This document shows positions 52,629 to 62,358 of a stretch of 64,000 bases of DNA, one piece after another. The notes under the pieces are model-generated. The model was not told where the DNA came from. It was given only the letters and a program-made list of their open reading frames with translations, and ran no database searches. Position numbers and translations under genes: made by a program. Position 1 is the stretch's first letter, and each line of letters starts with the position of its first letter. Source of the DNA: Pseudoalteromonas haloplanktis ATCC 14393 (GTDB lineage Bacteria > Pseudomonadota > Gammaproteobacteria > Enterobacterales > Alteromonadaceae); contig NZ_AHCA01000001.1 in assembly GCF_000238355.1 (NCBI RefSeq), positions 496,001-560,000 of the forward strand, written 5' to 3'.

Positions 52629-53861
52629 ATGGCGACTAATTTGCAAACTGCTTGCCCTAATTGTGACCTTATAATTGACATTCCACGGATAGTTGCAAAG
52701 CAAATGGCCGTCTGTCCACATTGCCATAGTAAACTCTGCGCAGCAAATATTAATTATGATAGTCGTATAGTCGCGCTCAGTATCAGTGCTTTACTTATGT
52801 TGTTAAGTAGCATGTTTTACCCATTTATTTCATTTAGTAGCAATGGTATAACCCAGACAATTACGCTACCCGATGCAGCAAGGATCCTATTTAACTACGA
52901 CAGTGACTTATTAGGCCTATTTATTGATATCAGCATTATTGGTTTACCACTGCTGTTACTTCTTATTCTTATTCCTTTGCATTTAGGTGTTTTGAACGTA
53001 TTGCCACACACAATTGCAAGACGCCTACTTAAGTTTACGTTAGCGCTGGAACCATGGATCATGTCTGAGATATTTTTAATTGGCGTCTTAGTCAGTATGG
53101 TAAAGATTATGTCACTTGCGGACATCAGTTTTGGGGTTAGCTTTTGGGCGTATGTCGCATTTGTGATCCTCTATATTGGCGCATTAGCACATTTAAATAG
53201 AGCACGGTTATGGGATCAAATTCAACCGCAAGCAAGAATTGCTACGGCCAAACTATCATATCGTGCAATAGATAACGATATTCGCGCTTGCCACGTGTGT
53301 CATCAACTTAGTGAAGGTGAATATTGTTCGCGCTGTAATAGCAAAACCCACGTCCGTAACCCTCACAGCGTGCAAAAAGCCGCAGCTTGGTTATTAACCT
53401 CTGTCGCCTGCTATATCCCTGCTAATCTATTTCCTATTATGTACACCACCAGCCTTGGGGATGAATCTCCCTCAACATTGATTGGTGGGGTAGTTGTGTT
53501 ATGGCAAGCGGGTTCTTATCCCATCGCGGTGATTATTTTTCTAGCCAGTGTGGTTGTACCTTTAGCTAAAGCGCTGATTTTAAGTTTTTTATGCTTTTTG
53601 GTGAGTAAACCCGCCACCCCCCAAACTAAAGGCTATACAAAAGTTTATCAATTAACTGAATTTATTGGTAAATGGTCCATGATCGATGTATTTGTTGTAG
53701 CAATTCTAGTAGCCTTAGTACAATTAGGAAACTTAATGTCAGTGACTCCAGGTATAGGCACTGTATTTTTTACCATCATGGTGATTTGCCAAATGTTGGC
53801 AGCACACGCGTTTGATCCTCGGCTATTATGGGACTCTCCAAGCAATGATCACAAACCATAA
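52629..53861 (+). CDS. pqiA: Paraquat-inducible protein A-like membrane protein
   Basis: 410 aa. Two PqiA modules in tandem, each beginning with a zinc-ribbon: CPNCDLIID...CPHCHSKL near residue 9 and CHVCHQLSEGEYCSRC near 220. Each module has four hydrophobic segments (about 47-66, 94-113, 136-156, 166-185 in the first). PqiA anchors the PqiABC lipid-transport assembly in the inner membrane. The gene is followed 15 bases later by pqiB and belongs to the pqiABC operon. The start at ATG 52629 is consistent with the ribbon position. Confidence 0.9.
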   Translation: MATNLQTACPNCDLIIDIPRIVAKQMAVCPHCHSKLCAANINYDSRIVALSISALLMLLSSMFYPFISFSSNGITQTITLPDAARILFNYDSDLLGLFIDISIIGLPLLLLLILIPLHLGVLNVLPHTIARRLLKFTLALEPWIMSEIFLIGVLVSMVKIMSLADISFGVSFWAYVAFVILYIGALAHLNRARLWDQIQPQARIATAKLSYRAIDNDIRACHVCHQLSEGEYCSRCNSKTHVRNPHSVQKAAAWLLTSVACYIPANLFPIMYTTSLGDESPSTLIGGVVVLWQAGSYPIAVIIFLASVVVPLAKALILSFLCFLVSKPATPQTKGYTKVYQLTEFIGKWSMIDVFVVAILVALVQLGNLMSVTPGIGTVFFTIMVICQMLAAHAFDPRLLWDSPSNDHKP

Positions 53862-53876
53862 ATTTAGAGAAACAGC

Positions 53877-55532
53877 ATGAGTGAAACCGCCAATATAAAA
53901 AAAGAACCAGTTATTTCAGCTATTTGGATAATCCCAGTTATAGCTTTACTGGTTGGCGCATGGATGCTTTACCAGTACCAAGCAAACAAAGGCGCGACTA
54001 TTTATATTTCAATGCCTCATGCCGAAGGGATCATTGCTGGCAAAACAGAAATTAAAGTTCGCAGCGTAAAAATTGGCCAAGTGGATCACGTACGTCTGTC
54101 TGATACAAAAAATAGTGTAATTGCCCGTGCCCAAATAGATAAACATTATGACGGTTTACTCACCGAAGACGCTAATATTTGGGTTGTTAAACCACGTATT
54201 GATGAAACGGGGATCAGTGGCATGAGTACTTTACTTTCAGGGGTGTATTTAGAGTTTTCCCCGGGCGAGAGTACTAAAACAAAAGAGCACTTTGAACTCC
54301 AAGAAGAGCCTGCTTTAATAGGTAAAGACGTAAAAGGTGGGCGTTTTACTTTACTGAGTTACGATGCTGAAGTAATGGATGTCGGCACCGGCATCTTTTT
54401 TAAGAACTATAAAATTGGACAGGTCGAAACGGCAACATTTGATTGGCAAAATCAAGCCATGAAGTACGGTATTTTCGTCAACGAACCTTATCAAAACCTG
54501 ATCACTTTAAATTCTATTTTTTGGGTTAATTCAGGTGTTGAGATTGATTTATCTGCCGATGGCATTAATGTCAAAACTGGCTCATTAAGCAAACTCTTAA
54601 AAGGGGGCATTTCTGTGGGCTTGCCTGATCAACAGTCGCCAGGAGAGTATGCCCAAGAAGGCCATAACTTCTCTCTAAGTAATAGCTACAAAGATGCCCT
54701 TGAAGAGCGCTTTTATGATTTTGATTATTACTTAATTGAGTTTGAACAGTCTATCCGGGGTTTACGTGCCGGTGCACCAGTAGAATACCGTGGCATGCGA
54801 GTAGGTACTGTGGTTGAAGCCCCTGCCAATGTGATTATAGATGGTAAACCAGCTCACTTTAGAACCGATAGTACCGCTGTGCCTGCACTGATCAAAATAG
54901 AGTATGGCCGTATGTATCACGACAGCGTATCCGCAAAACAGTTTTGGCAAAGTAGTGTCGATGGCTGGATACAAAATGGCTTACGTGCTTCTTTAAAACC
55001 AGGCAATTTACTCACCGGTGCGGTGTATGTTGATTTTGATATTTATCATGATGCACCGACAGCAAAACTAGAAGCGCTTTCGCAATATCAAGTATTCCCG
55101 AGTATTTCCAGCGGAATTACAGTACTTGCCGATCAAGTTTCAGATGTATTAAATAAAGTAAATAATTTAAAAATTGAAGACAGCTTAGCACAAATTGAAT
55201 CCGCATTTGCTGATTATCAAGCTCTAGCCAATGAAATGCGTACGTTATTAAGCCAACAAGATACACAAAATTTACCCGGCGATATTAATCGTAATTTTGC
55301 TGAGATGACCAAAAGCATGCAGCAATTTGATGTCACCATGAAACAATTTGAAAAAACCATGGCCAGTTACCAGCAAGGATCTTCGTTTCATCATCAATTA
55401 CAACAAACGTTGTCTGAATTTAAACGTTTAAGCGAAGAATTACAGCCTCTTACCCGTGGCTTGAATGAGCAACCGAATATGTTTATTTTTGATAAATCAC
55501 TGCCTGCTGATCCTACCCCGAGGAAACAATAA
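53877..55532 (+). CDS. pqiB: Intermembrane transport protein PqiB (MCE/MlaD family)
   Basis: 551 aa. N-terminal membrane helix (about 16-34, SAIWIIPVIALLVGAWMLYQY), then three MCE/MlaD domains, each beginning like YISMPHAEGIIAGKTEIKVRSVKIGQV (about residues 40, 155 and 285), and a C-terminal coiled-coil-rich needle (420-530) with heptad-like repeats of Q and L. In E. coli PqiB hexamers form a long tube across the periplasm that carries lipid. The order pqiA-pqiB-pqiC with one-base overlap to pqiC supports the assignment. Confidence 0.94.
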   Translation: MSETANIKKEPVISAIWIIPVIALLVGAWMLYQYQANKGATIYISMPHAEGIIAGKTEIKVRSVKIGQVDHVRLSDTKNSVIARAQIDKHYDGLLTEDANIWVVKPRIDETGISGMSTLLSGVYLEFSPGESTKTKEHFELQEEPALIGKDVKGGRFTLLSYDAEVMDVGTGIFFKNYKIGQVETATFDWQNQAMKYGIFVNEPYQNLITLNSIFWVNSGVEIDLSADGINVKTGSLSKLLKGGISVGLPDQQSPGEYAQEGHNFSLSNSYKDALEERFYDFDYYLIEFEQSIRGLRAGAPVEYRGMRVGTVVEAPANVIIDGKPAHFRTDSTAVPALIKIEYGRMYHDSVSAKQFWQSSVDGWIQNGLRASLKPGNLLTGAVYVDFDIYHDAPTAKLEALSQYQVFPSISSGITVLADQVSDVLNKVNNLKIEDSLAQIESAFADYQALANEMRTLLSQQDTQNLPGDINRNFAEMTKSMQQFDVTMKQFEKTMASYQQGSSFHHQLQQTLSEFKRLSEELQPLTRGLNEQPNMFIFDKSLPADPTPRKQ

Positions 55533-56155
55533 TGCACATGCTTTTACGACCTAAAATTTTTGCTGTTATCGGGATACTATTTTTATCTGGCTGTAGTCAG
55601 TCGCTTAATGCGCCAGTTGAATATTATCAATTTGAGCAAACCATACAACCAATGCAACGTAGCTCAATCGACACCGTCGCTCAATTGCGTGTCAGCACTG
55701 TCAGTTTGCGCGGTGCATTGAACAACCGTGGCATTGCTATGAAGCTAGACAATAACCAAATGAACGCTGCAAATTATCATCTCTGGAGTGAAGCTCCGGA
55801 TCAAATGCTGACCGCCAGTGCTCATCAAACGCTTTTTACCGCTCTTGATAATTGGATGGTGGTAAAAGGGTTACCTGTTATCACCGATAAAGATCAGCAA
55901 AGTTATTATGAGCTAGAATATGAGCTTCATCATTTTAATGGCGATAAGCAAGGAAATGCCGATATTTCTGGGTTGTGGCGTTTATATTACACGTCGTTTG
56001 AAAAAGGCCGTTCATTGCAAGCAATCCATTACTTTAGTGAAGTTAGCCCATTAATTGATGATGACTATGAAGGTTTGGTCGCCAGTTTAGAATTAAACTG
56101 GCAAAAGGTTAATGAGCATGTCGCCACGACGCTGAGTTCACTTATTCACAAATAA
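55532..56155 (+). CDS. pqiC: Outer-membrane lipoprotein PqiC
   Basis: 207 aa. Signal sequence with lipobox L-S-G-C (about 17-20), so a lipoprotein. The mature domain is of the ABC-transport auxiliary lipoprotein type: PVEYYQFEQTIQPM, RSSIDTVAQLRVSTVSL, and NYHLWSEAPDQMLTASAHQTLFTAL. Partner of PqiB at the outer membrane. Its start overlaps the pqiB stop by one base; a stem-loop follows the stop. Confidence 0.88.
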   Translation: MHMLLRPKIFAVIGILFLSGCSQSLNAPVEYYQFEQTIQPMQRSSIDTVAQLRVSTVSLRGALNNRGIAMKLDNNQMNAANYHLWSEAPDQMLTASAHQTLFTALDNWMVVKGLPVITDKDQQSYYELEYELHHFNGDKQGNADISGLWRLYYTSFEKGRSLQAIHYFSEVSPLIDDDYEGLVASLELNWQKVNEHVATTLSSLIHK

Positions 56156-56163
56156 ACACCACC

Positions 56164-56195
56164 AAAGCAGTGCCATTATTATTCAGCACTGCTTT
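56164..56195 (+). terminator. Hairpin after pqiC
   Basis: AAAGCAGTGC pairs with GCACTGCTTT across a 12-base AT-rich loop; the stem is 10 bp. No strong U-run follows (GCCTC), so it may be a weak terminator or an mRNA-end structure. It ends the pqiABC operon. Confidence 0.6.
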
Positions 56196-56321
56196 GCCTC
56201 ATACTGAAAAGCTCAGTTTATTTAACAAACAATATAACGATGGTAGCAGAGTATACAAGGATCTAAACGTTGTGTTTGCATATCGCACTTTCCTGCTAAT
56301 GATAGCCAACATCAGAGCAAA

Positions 56322-56726
56322 TTAAAATGCGGCACTATCAACTGTGCCAGTATAGTTCAAACAAGCAGCCACTCTGTGTTGTTGCACTGGCGAAAGTTCT
56401 GTAAACGCGCAGTAACGGTACGCTAAGTGTTCATCGCTCAAGGTGATCAACGCATCTTTTAATAATTTAACTCGAAATATAAATGCGTGAGAATTAAAAG
56501 CGCTATGGTAATAAATACCTGTTAAATGCTCTATTACTATTTCACAACCGAGCTCTTCTTGGCACTCACGTATCAATGCCTGATGTACTGTTTCGCCCAT
56601 ATCTAAGGCACCACCAGGTAATCCCCATCCTTGCTCACCGTAGCTTGCCTTTAACAGTAAAATATCACCACTGTCGTTAGTGATCACCGCATGTGCGCTC
56701 AGGCGATAAAAATCAGTAAATGACAT
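56322..56726 (-). CDS. Nudix hydrolase
   Basis: 134 aa from ATG 56726, which has GAGGAAAT upstream; a longer frame reaches 56762 but includes the preceding gene's terminator. The Nudix box is complete: G-x5-E-x7-R-E-x2-E-E-x-G as GGALDMGETVHQALIRECQE followed by ELGCEI. It hydrolyses a nucleoside-diphosphate-linked compound; the substrate class is not evident. It is the last gene downstream of the MDR reductase, separated by a terminator, so probably expressed on its own. Confidence 0.9.
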   Translation of the reverse strand: MSFTDFYRLSAHAVITNDSGDILLLKASYGEQGWGLPGGALDMGETVHQALIRECQEELGCEIVIEHLTGIYYHSAFNSHAFIFRVKLLKDALITLSDEHLAYRYCAFTELSPVQQHRVAACLNYTGTVDSAAF

Positions 56727-56744
56727 AATTTCCTCGGTTTCAAC

Positions 56745-56776
56745 TAATAAAAAGCCCCGCAATTGCGAGGCTATAT
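56745..56776 (-). terminator. Terminator after the MDR oxidoreductase gene
   Basis: GCCTCGCAATTGCGGGGC folds into a stem with TTTTTATT following on the minus strand. It lies between the oxidoreductase stop (56783) and the Nudix start (56726). Confidence 0.82.
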
Positions 56777-56782
56777 CAGCTA

Positions 56783-57808
56783 TTACTCATGATTAATCTT
56801 TACTACTTGCTTACCAGTAAAGCCACCATCAATTTGCCTATTAAGCGCCTTTGAAATGCTCTTAGTGCTGAATTCAACATCACTGATCTGTGGAATTTTA
56901 ATATTGCCGCTGGCTAAATTATCAAGCAATAAGTTACCCATAAAACTCATTCTTTGCTGGGCGCATAAACTATTGGCAAGCCAAGCACCGCCTAAAGAGA
57001 CTATGCCTATGTTTGGTGCTCGTCGATACATTAGCTCTTGCTCAAATTTAGGTAACGGATTTAAACAGGCAATACGTCCACAAAAGCGCATTAATTCAAC
57101 ATTTCTAACGGTGGTTTCTCCGCCAATAGAATCAAGTACGGCGTCAAAACCTTGTGGCCCAAGTTCTTTACGAATTTTATCGCTAAGTTTCTTATCGGTG
57201 TAATCAAAGACAACATCCGCGCCAAGTTGCTTAACCAGTTTATGATTACGTTTACTCGCGGTTGTAAAAACCGTTGCACCGCGTTGCTTTGCAAATTGAA
57301 TCGCAAATTGACCCACAGCGCCAGCCCCCGCTTCAATTAAGATAGAATCACCTTCTGTTAATTGCAGCTTATCTAAAGCAACTAATGCCGACATACCTGC
57401 ACATGGTAACGTTGCGGCATCCTTTAAATTCACTTCGTCAGGCACTTGAGATACAGCAAAATTAGGGACTTTTGCGTATTGAGATAACACCCCTTGCTCA
57501 CCAATATTACCATGCCACATGACCCGTGCACCAACGCTTGGAAAAACGCCTTTGCTTGCTTTTACTACCACGCCAACTGCATCAAGGCCCAGAATATGTG
57601 GATACTCCCATTTACAAAACCCCTGTTTTGCAAAGCAAGCATCGACTGGGTTTAGCGCCACATATTCAACTTTTATCAGTAGCTCGTTATCGACAACGTC
57701 AGGCACAGGTAATTCAAGCTCAGATAACTCTATCTGTTCATTAGGTTCAAGTAACGCAATCGCACGCATTGTGGCGGGGATTGTTGATAAAAGATCAGTA
57801 TGTGGCAT
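56783..57808 (-). CDS. Medium-chain dehydrogenase/reductase (quinone-oxidoreductase-like)
   Basis: 341 aa. Zinc-alcohol-dehydrogenase superfamily: ALNPVDACFAKQGFCKWEYPHILGLDAVGVVV at the substrate end and the NAD(P) loop ILIEAGAGAVGQFAIQFAKQRGATVFTT with A-G-A-G-x-V-G. The usual catalytic-zinc cysteine set is absent, as in the quinone oxidoreductase (QOR)/zeta-crystallin branch. It reduces a quinone or enone with NADPH. It begins 18 bases before the outer-membrane factor stop of the RND operon, read in the same direction, and could be its fourth member. Confidence 0.85.
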   Translation of the reverse strand: MPHTDLLSTIPATMRAIALLEPNEQIELSELELPVPDVVDNELLIKVEYVALNPVDACFAKQGFCKWEYPHILGLDAVGVVVKASKGVFPSVGARVMWHGNIGEQGVLSQYAKVPNFAVSQVPDEVNLKDAATLPCAGMSALVALDKLQLTEGDSILIEAGAGAVGQFAIQFAKQRGATVFTTASKRNHKLVKQLGADVVFDYTDKKLSDKIRKELGPQGFDAVLDSIGGETTVRNVELMRFCGRIACLNPLPKFEQELMYRRAPNIGIVSLGGAWLANSLCAQQRMSFMGNLLLDNLASGNIKIPQISDVEFSTKSISKALNRQIDGGFTGKQVVKINHE

Positions 57809-57825
57809 TAAAAACTCAATTTAGC

Positions 57826-59202
57826 TTAATTAACTAACGCATAACTCCAACGTCCATTAAATACTTGGTAAGTATCGACTTTAGCAAGTAATGATGAAAT
57901 CGTTGAGTCAATTGCATTTTCCTGCGCTATTAAAACATCCTGTCGCGCATCTAACAACTCTAAGTAAGGGATTTGTCCTTCTTGATACATGGCTTGCGCT
58001 TGTAAAAAGGCATTATTAGCAAACTCATAACGTGCTTTGGCATAGCCTTGTTGTTGAGTTTGTTTGACTAATAGCTGCAATGAAAGTTCACTTTGCGTCA
58101 GGGCATTTAACACCACTTGTTGGTATTGGCTATAAGCGGCTTCACTTAAGTATTGTTGAGCATCACGTTGTGCAAGTAACGCAGGGTAACTTAGCAAGGA
58201 CCACTCGATCTGAGGCGACACTTGCCATTGTTGTACGGTATTAGAGAGTTGATTGTTGCCTATACTCACTACGCCTGCAAATGCCGTTAAACTAATATCA
58301 GGCAGCAAGGCTTTACTCGCAGCCACACTTAATGAATTAGCTTGGCTAAACTCAAATAACGCTTGGCTAATATCAGGTCGCAAAGCAATCGCATCACTGG
58401 GCGTTGCCAAACTCACAGTAAACGCATGTTCGAATAGACTTAGCTCATCAACTAAACTTAAATCGCCTGGTAGTTGCCCTGTTAATGTTGCCAGCGTCGC
58501 TAAATCACGAAATTGCGCATATTCAATTTCTGGCAACAGTGCCTGCTGTTGCTTTAATTGTGCCAAGGTTCGATTTAAATCCAGCTCATTTGCCACACCT
58601 TCTTCAACCCGTGCTCTAAGCACAGCAATACTTTGCTGTAATGCTTCAATTTGTAACTCAATGATCTGCTGTTTTTGTTTATTACCTTGCAAACTCACAA
58701 ACCCTTTAACCACAGAGGCAACCACTTCAATATGCAACGCTCGTAACTGCTCGGCTTGGCTCATCGCCCCTGCGTTAGCAGCATCAACAAGCGCGGTGAT
58801 CTTACCAAATAAATCTAGCTGCCAATCAAGGTTTATATTAGCGGCTGATTCTCGGCTGTACAGATCACCAATACGTGTGCGCGTAGCGTCAACAGCCACT
58901 CCTCCTTGCGGTAAGTACTGAGCTTTTTGCCCACCTAAACGAGCAAGTGCACTTTTTAGCTGTAATTGGCTGGTGCGTAAATCATGGTTATTAGTGCGCG
59001 CACTAATAACCAAGTTATTTAACTGACTCGAGTTTAATTGTTGCCACCAGTTAAGCTCATCTTGACCTTGTAACTGCTCAGCTATTTGCGTTTGTGCGAT
59101 AAATTCTTGCAGTTGCGTTTGATACTGCTGCTCATCAATTTTGCTCGCGCAACCAGTTAATAGACCCGCAACAACAAGAGCGGTTAATTTATACTTCCTC
59201 AT
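57826..59202 (-). CDS. RND efflux outer-membrane lipoprotein (OprM/NodT type)
   Basis: 458 aa. Lipobox L-T-G-C near residue 18. The sequence shows OEP repeats: LNNLVISARTNNHDLRTSQLQLKSALARLGGQKAQYLPQ, then NLDWQLDLFGKITALVDAANAGAMSQAEQLRALHIEVVASV, with the DLFG signature of outer-membrane factors. The second repeat has ALRPDISQAL and VQQWQVSPQIEWSLL. It forms the trimeric exit duct. It overlaps the RND pump stop by 14 bases and is the third gene of the MFP-RND-OMF operon. Confidence 0.92.
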   Translation of the reverse strand: MRKYKLTALVVAGLLTGCASKIDEQQYQTQLQEFIAQTQIAEQLQGQDELNWWQQLNSSQLNNLVISARTNNHDLRTSQLQLKSALARLGGQKAQYLPQGGVAVDATRTRIGDLYSRESAANINLDWQLDLFGKITALVDAANAGAMSQAEQLRALHIEVVASVVKGFVSLQGNKQKQQIIELQIEALQQSIAVLRARVEEGVANELDLNRTLAQLKQQQALLPEIEYAQFRDLATLATLTGQLPGDLSLVDELSLFEHAFTVSLATPSDAIALRPDISQALFEFSQANSLSVAASKALLPDISLTAFAGVVSIGNNQLSNTVQQWQVSPQIEWSLLSYPALLAQRDAQQYLSEAAYSQYQQVVLNALTQSELSLQLLVKQTQQQGYAKARYEFANNAFLQAQAMYQEGQIPYLELLDARQDVLIAQENAIDSTISSLLAKVDTYQVFNGRWSYALVN

Positions 59203-62200
59203 TACTTTGCTCCTGTGTAATTACTTTACGCGTTTTGGTGACTAAGATATAAAAAACCGGTGTAAATAATAAGCCAAACACGGTTACTCCAATCATCCCA
59301 GAGAACACGGCATTTCCCATTGCATGGCGCATTTCAGCACCGGCTCCCGTTGCTAATACTAAAGGGATAACACCCGCAGTAAACGCAATTGACGTCATTA
59401 AAATAGGGCGTAAACGCATCCGACACGCCTCTAAAATGGCATCAAAATGACTCAACCCATGATTATTTTTATCCCGCGCAAATTCCACCATCAATATGGC
59501 ATTTTTAGAGGCCAACGCCACCAACACAATTAAGGCTATTTGAGTGAAAATGTTATTGTCTGAACCCACTAACCACACGCCCATTAAGGCTGAAAATATA
59601 GTCATTGGGACGATTAAAATAATCGCCAGTGGCAAACGTAAGCTTTCATATTGTGCTGCCAGTACCATAAACACGAGTAACACTACTAATGGGAAAACAT
59701 ACACCATAGTATTACCGGCAAGGATTTGCTGAAAGGTTACTTCAGTCCATTCATACTCAATACCGCTTGGTAAATTATCAGCCAAAATACGTTCAATCGC
59801 TTGTTGTGCTTGATCTGAGCTGTAACCTGGCGCTGGACTGCCATTGAGTTCTGCACTTGGGTAACCATTGTAGTGCATCACTCTATCGGGACCGGTGCTT
59901 GGTGTAGCTGTTAACACCGAACCTAACGGCACCATATTGCCTTGGTTATTACGTACTTTTAGATTCAAAATTTGCTCTGGATCAAGACGATAATCCGCAT
60001 CTGCTTGCGCATTTACTTGGTAAGTACGGCCGAATAAATTGAAATCATTCACGTACATTGAACCTAAATACACTTGCAGCGCATTAAATACTTCATCCAA
60101 CGGAATACCTTGGATCAACGCTTGTTCACGGTCGATATCAATATCCATTTGCGGCACTTGTATTCTAAAGCTTGAATAAAGCCCCATTAACGCGGGATCT
60201 TGCTGCGCTTTGCCAATCACTGTTTGTAAGCTGTTAAATAGTGTTTCAAAGCCCTTATTTCCGCGGTCTTCTAGTTGCAGTTTAAAACCACCCGTAGTGC
60301 CTAAGCCTTGAATTGGTGGCGGCGGGAATACCGCAACAAATGCTTCATCGATTGCACTAAAACGTTGATTCAATTGTGCCGCAATCGCCATTGCTGACAT
60401 ACTTGGATCACTGCGTTCACTAAATGCTTCCAGTGGTGTAAACACAATGCCGCTATTAGGGCTATTGGTAAAACCATTGACGGATAAACCAGGAAAAGCA
60501 ACAGTATTAGCAACACCCGGTACTTGCAGTGCAATCTCTTGCATTTGTTTAACCACATCTTGGGTACGCTCTAAACTGGCCGCATCAGGTAACTGGGCAA
60601 TAGCGACGAGGTATTGTTTATCTTGCGCCGGAATAAAGCCACCAGGCACCGCATCAAACAATTTAATTGTGCCGCCAAGTAATACCACATAAGCCACCAT
60701 CACAATGGCGGTCATGCGCATTAATTTTTGCACCAACTTTTGGTATCCCTTTGCACCACGGTCAAATACACGGTTAAAAGGCGCAAATAGCCAACGGCCA
60801 AATAAACGATTCAATAAGCGTGTTAGTGCATCCGGTTTAGCATCATGACTTTTTAATAACAGTGCCGATAATGCCGGTGATAAAGTCAATGAATTGAAGG
60901 CTGAAATAACCGTTGAAATAGTAATCGTTAAAGCAAACTGCTTATAAAACTGCCCCGAAAGACCGGTAATAAATGCGGTAGGAATGAACACTGCGCAAAG
61001 CACTAAAGCAATCGCAATAATGGGCCCTGTCACTTCTGTCATCGCTACACGGGTGGCTTCCAACGGTGATAACCCTTGTTCAATATTTCGTTCTACGTTT
61101 TCGACCACCACGATGGCATCATCAACCACAATACCAATGGCCAATACTAAACCAAATAACGACAGTGTATTAATCGATACACCTAACCATTGCATCACCG
61201 CAAAAGTACCAATCAGTGACACTGGCACCGCTATCAAAGGAATAATCGACGCACGCCACGTTTGTAGAAATAGCACGACCACGATAACGACCAACACAAT
61301 TGCTTCGAGCAACGTAGTGATGACGGCATCAATTGAACCTCGCACAAATACAGTCGGATCATAAACAATGTCGTACTCAACCCCGCTTGGGAAATCTTTT
61401 GATAAACGCGCCATGGTTTCACGTACTTGATCAGAAAGCTCAATTGCATTAGAACCGGGACGTTGAAATATCGGCATTGCCAAGGCTGGTTGATTATCCA
61501 GCTCAGCTCTGAGTGAATAGGTATTTTGGCCAAGATCAACACGTGCAACATCGCTTAAACGCGTTAATTGGCCTTGCTCACCCACTTTAATGATCACCTG
61601 CTGAAACTCTTCAACGCTATTTAAGCGCCCTTTTACATTTAACAGTATTTGAAATTGACTATCCGTTGCCGCAGGTTGCGCGCCTAAACTGCCCGCTGCT
61701 ACTTGCTGGTTTTGCGCGCGAAGAGCCGTGACCACATCCATTGCCGTTAACTCTCGTGCCGCTAAGGCATCTGGGTTTAACCACACACGCATGGAATATT
61801 GGCCGCCGCCAAATAACTGCACATCACCCACACCACTTAAGCGCGCAATTTGGTCTTTAATATACAGATCAGCATAGTTTGATAAGTACGCGGTATCGTG
61901 CGTTTTTTCAGGTGAATATAAATGCACTACCATGGTTAAATCTGGTGATGACTTTTCTGCCACTACACCTAAGCGCTGTACTTCTTGCGGTAAACGCGGC
62001 AAAGCACTATTTACACGGTTTTGTACTTGTACTTGAGCACGATCGAGATCTGTACCAAGTGCAAATGTCACTGTCAGCGTCATACGGCCGTCACTGGTCG
62101 CTTGTGAAAACATATACAACATGTTTTCAGCGCCATTGATCTCTTGCTCTAATGGTGTTGCAACGGTTTGCGCAATCACGGTCGGGTTTGCACCAGGGTA

Positions 62201-62350
62201 ATTAGCGGTAACCACTACTGTAGGTGGTACAACTTCTGGGTACTCACTGACAGGCAACTGAAATAACGATATCGCACCGGCAATTAAAATCACCAATGAC
62301 AGCATGGCTGCAAATATCGGTCGTTGAATAAAAAAGTGTGAAAATTTCAT
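59189..62350 (-). CDS. RND multidrug efflux permease (HAE1, AcrB/MexF-like)
   Basis: 1053 aa, the typical length. 12 membrane helices; the proton-relay aspartates sit in helix 4 in LAIGIVVDDAIVVVENVERN. Periplasmic porter domain elements include NYPGANPTVIAQTVATPLEQ and PDLTMVVHLYSP. A G-rich gate loop (PPPPIQGLGTTGGFKLQ) is of the MexF/HAE1 kind. It exports drugs, detergents and bile-like amphiphiles using the proton gradient. It lies eight bases after the membrane-fusion gene and overlaps the outer-membrane component by 14 bases. Confidence 0.95.
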   Translation of the reverse strand: MKFSHFFIQRPIFAAMLSLVILIAGAISLFQLPVSEYPEVVPPTVVVTANYPGANPTVIAQTVATPLEQEINGAENMLYMFSQATSDGRMTLTVTFALGTDLDRAQVQVQNRVNSALPRLPQEVQRLGVVAEKSSPDLTMVVHLYSPEKTHDTAYLSNYADLYIKDQIARLSGVGDVQLFGGGQYSMRVWLNPDALAARELTAMDVVTALRAQNQQVAAGSLGAQPAATDSQFQILLNVKGRLNSVEEFQQVIIKVGEQGQLTRLSDVARVDLGQNTYSLRAELDNQPALAMPIFQRPGSNAIELSDQVRETMARLSKDFPSGVEYDIVYDPTVFVRGSIDAVITTLLEAIVLVVIVVVLFLQTWRASIIPLIAVPVSLIGTFAVMQWLGVSINTLSLFGLVLAIGIVVDDAIVVVENVERNIEQGLSPLEATRVAMTEVTGPIIAIALVLCAVFIPTAFITGLSGQFYKQFALTITISTVISAFNSLTLSPALSALLLKSHDAKPDALTRLLNRLFGRWLFAPFNRVFDRGAKGYQKLVQKLMRMTAIVMVAYVVLLGGTIKLFDAVPGGFIPAQDKQYLVAIAQLPDAASLERTQDVVKQMQEIALQVPGVANTVAFPGLSVNGFTNSPNSGIVFTPLEAFSERSDPSMSAMAIAAQLNQRFSAIDEAFVAVFPPPPIQGLGTTGGFKLQLEDRGNKGFETLFNSLQTVIGKAQQDPALMGLYSSFRIQVPQMDIDIDREQALIQGIPLDEVFNALQVYLGSMYVNDFNLFGRTYQVNAQADADYRLDPEQILNLKVRNNQGNMVPLGSVLTATPSTGPDRVMHYNGYPSAELNGSPAPGYSSDQAQQAIERILADNLPSGIEYEWTEVTFQQILAGNTMVYVFPLVVLLVFMVLAAQYESLRLPLAIILIVPMTIFSALMGVWLVGSDNNIFTQIALIVLVALASKNAILMVEFARDKNNHGLSHFDAILEACRMRLRPILMTSIAFTAGVIPLVLATGAGAEMRHAMGNAVFSGMIGVTVFGLLFTPVFYILVTKTRKVITQEQSNEEV

Positions 62351-62358
62351 TATTCGTC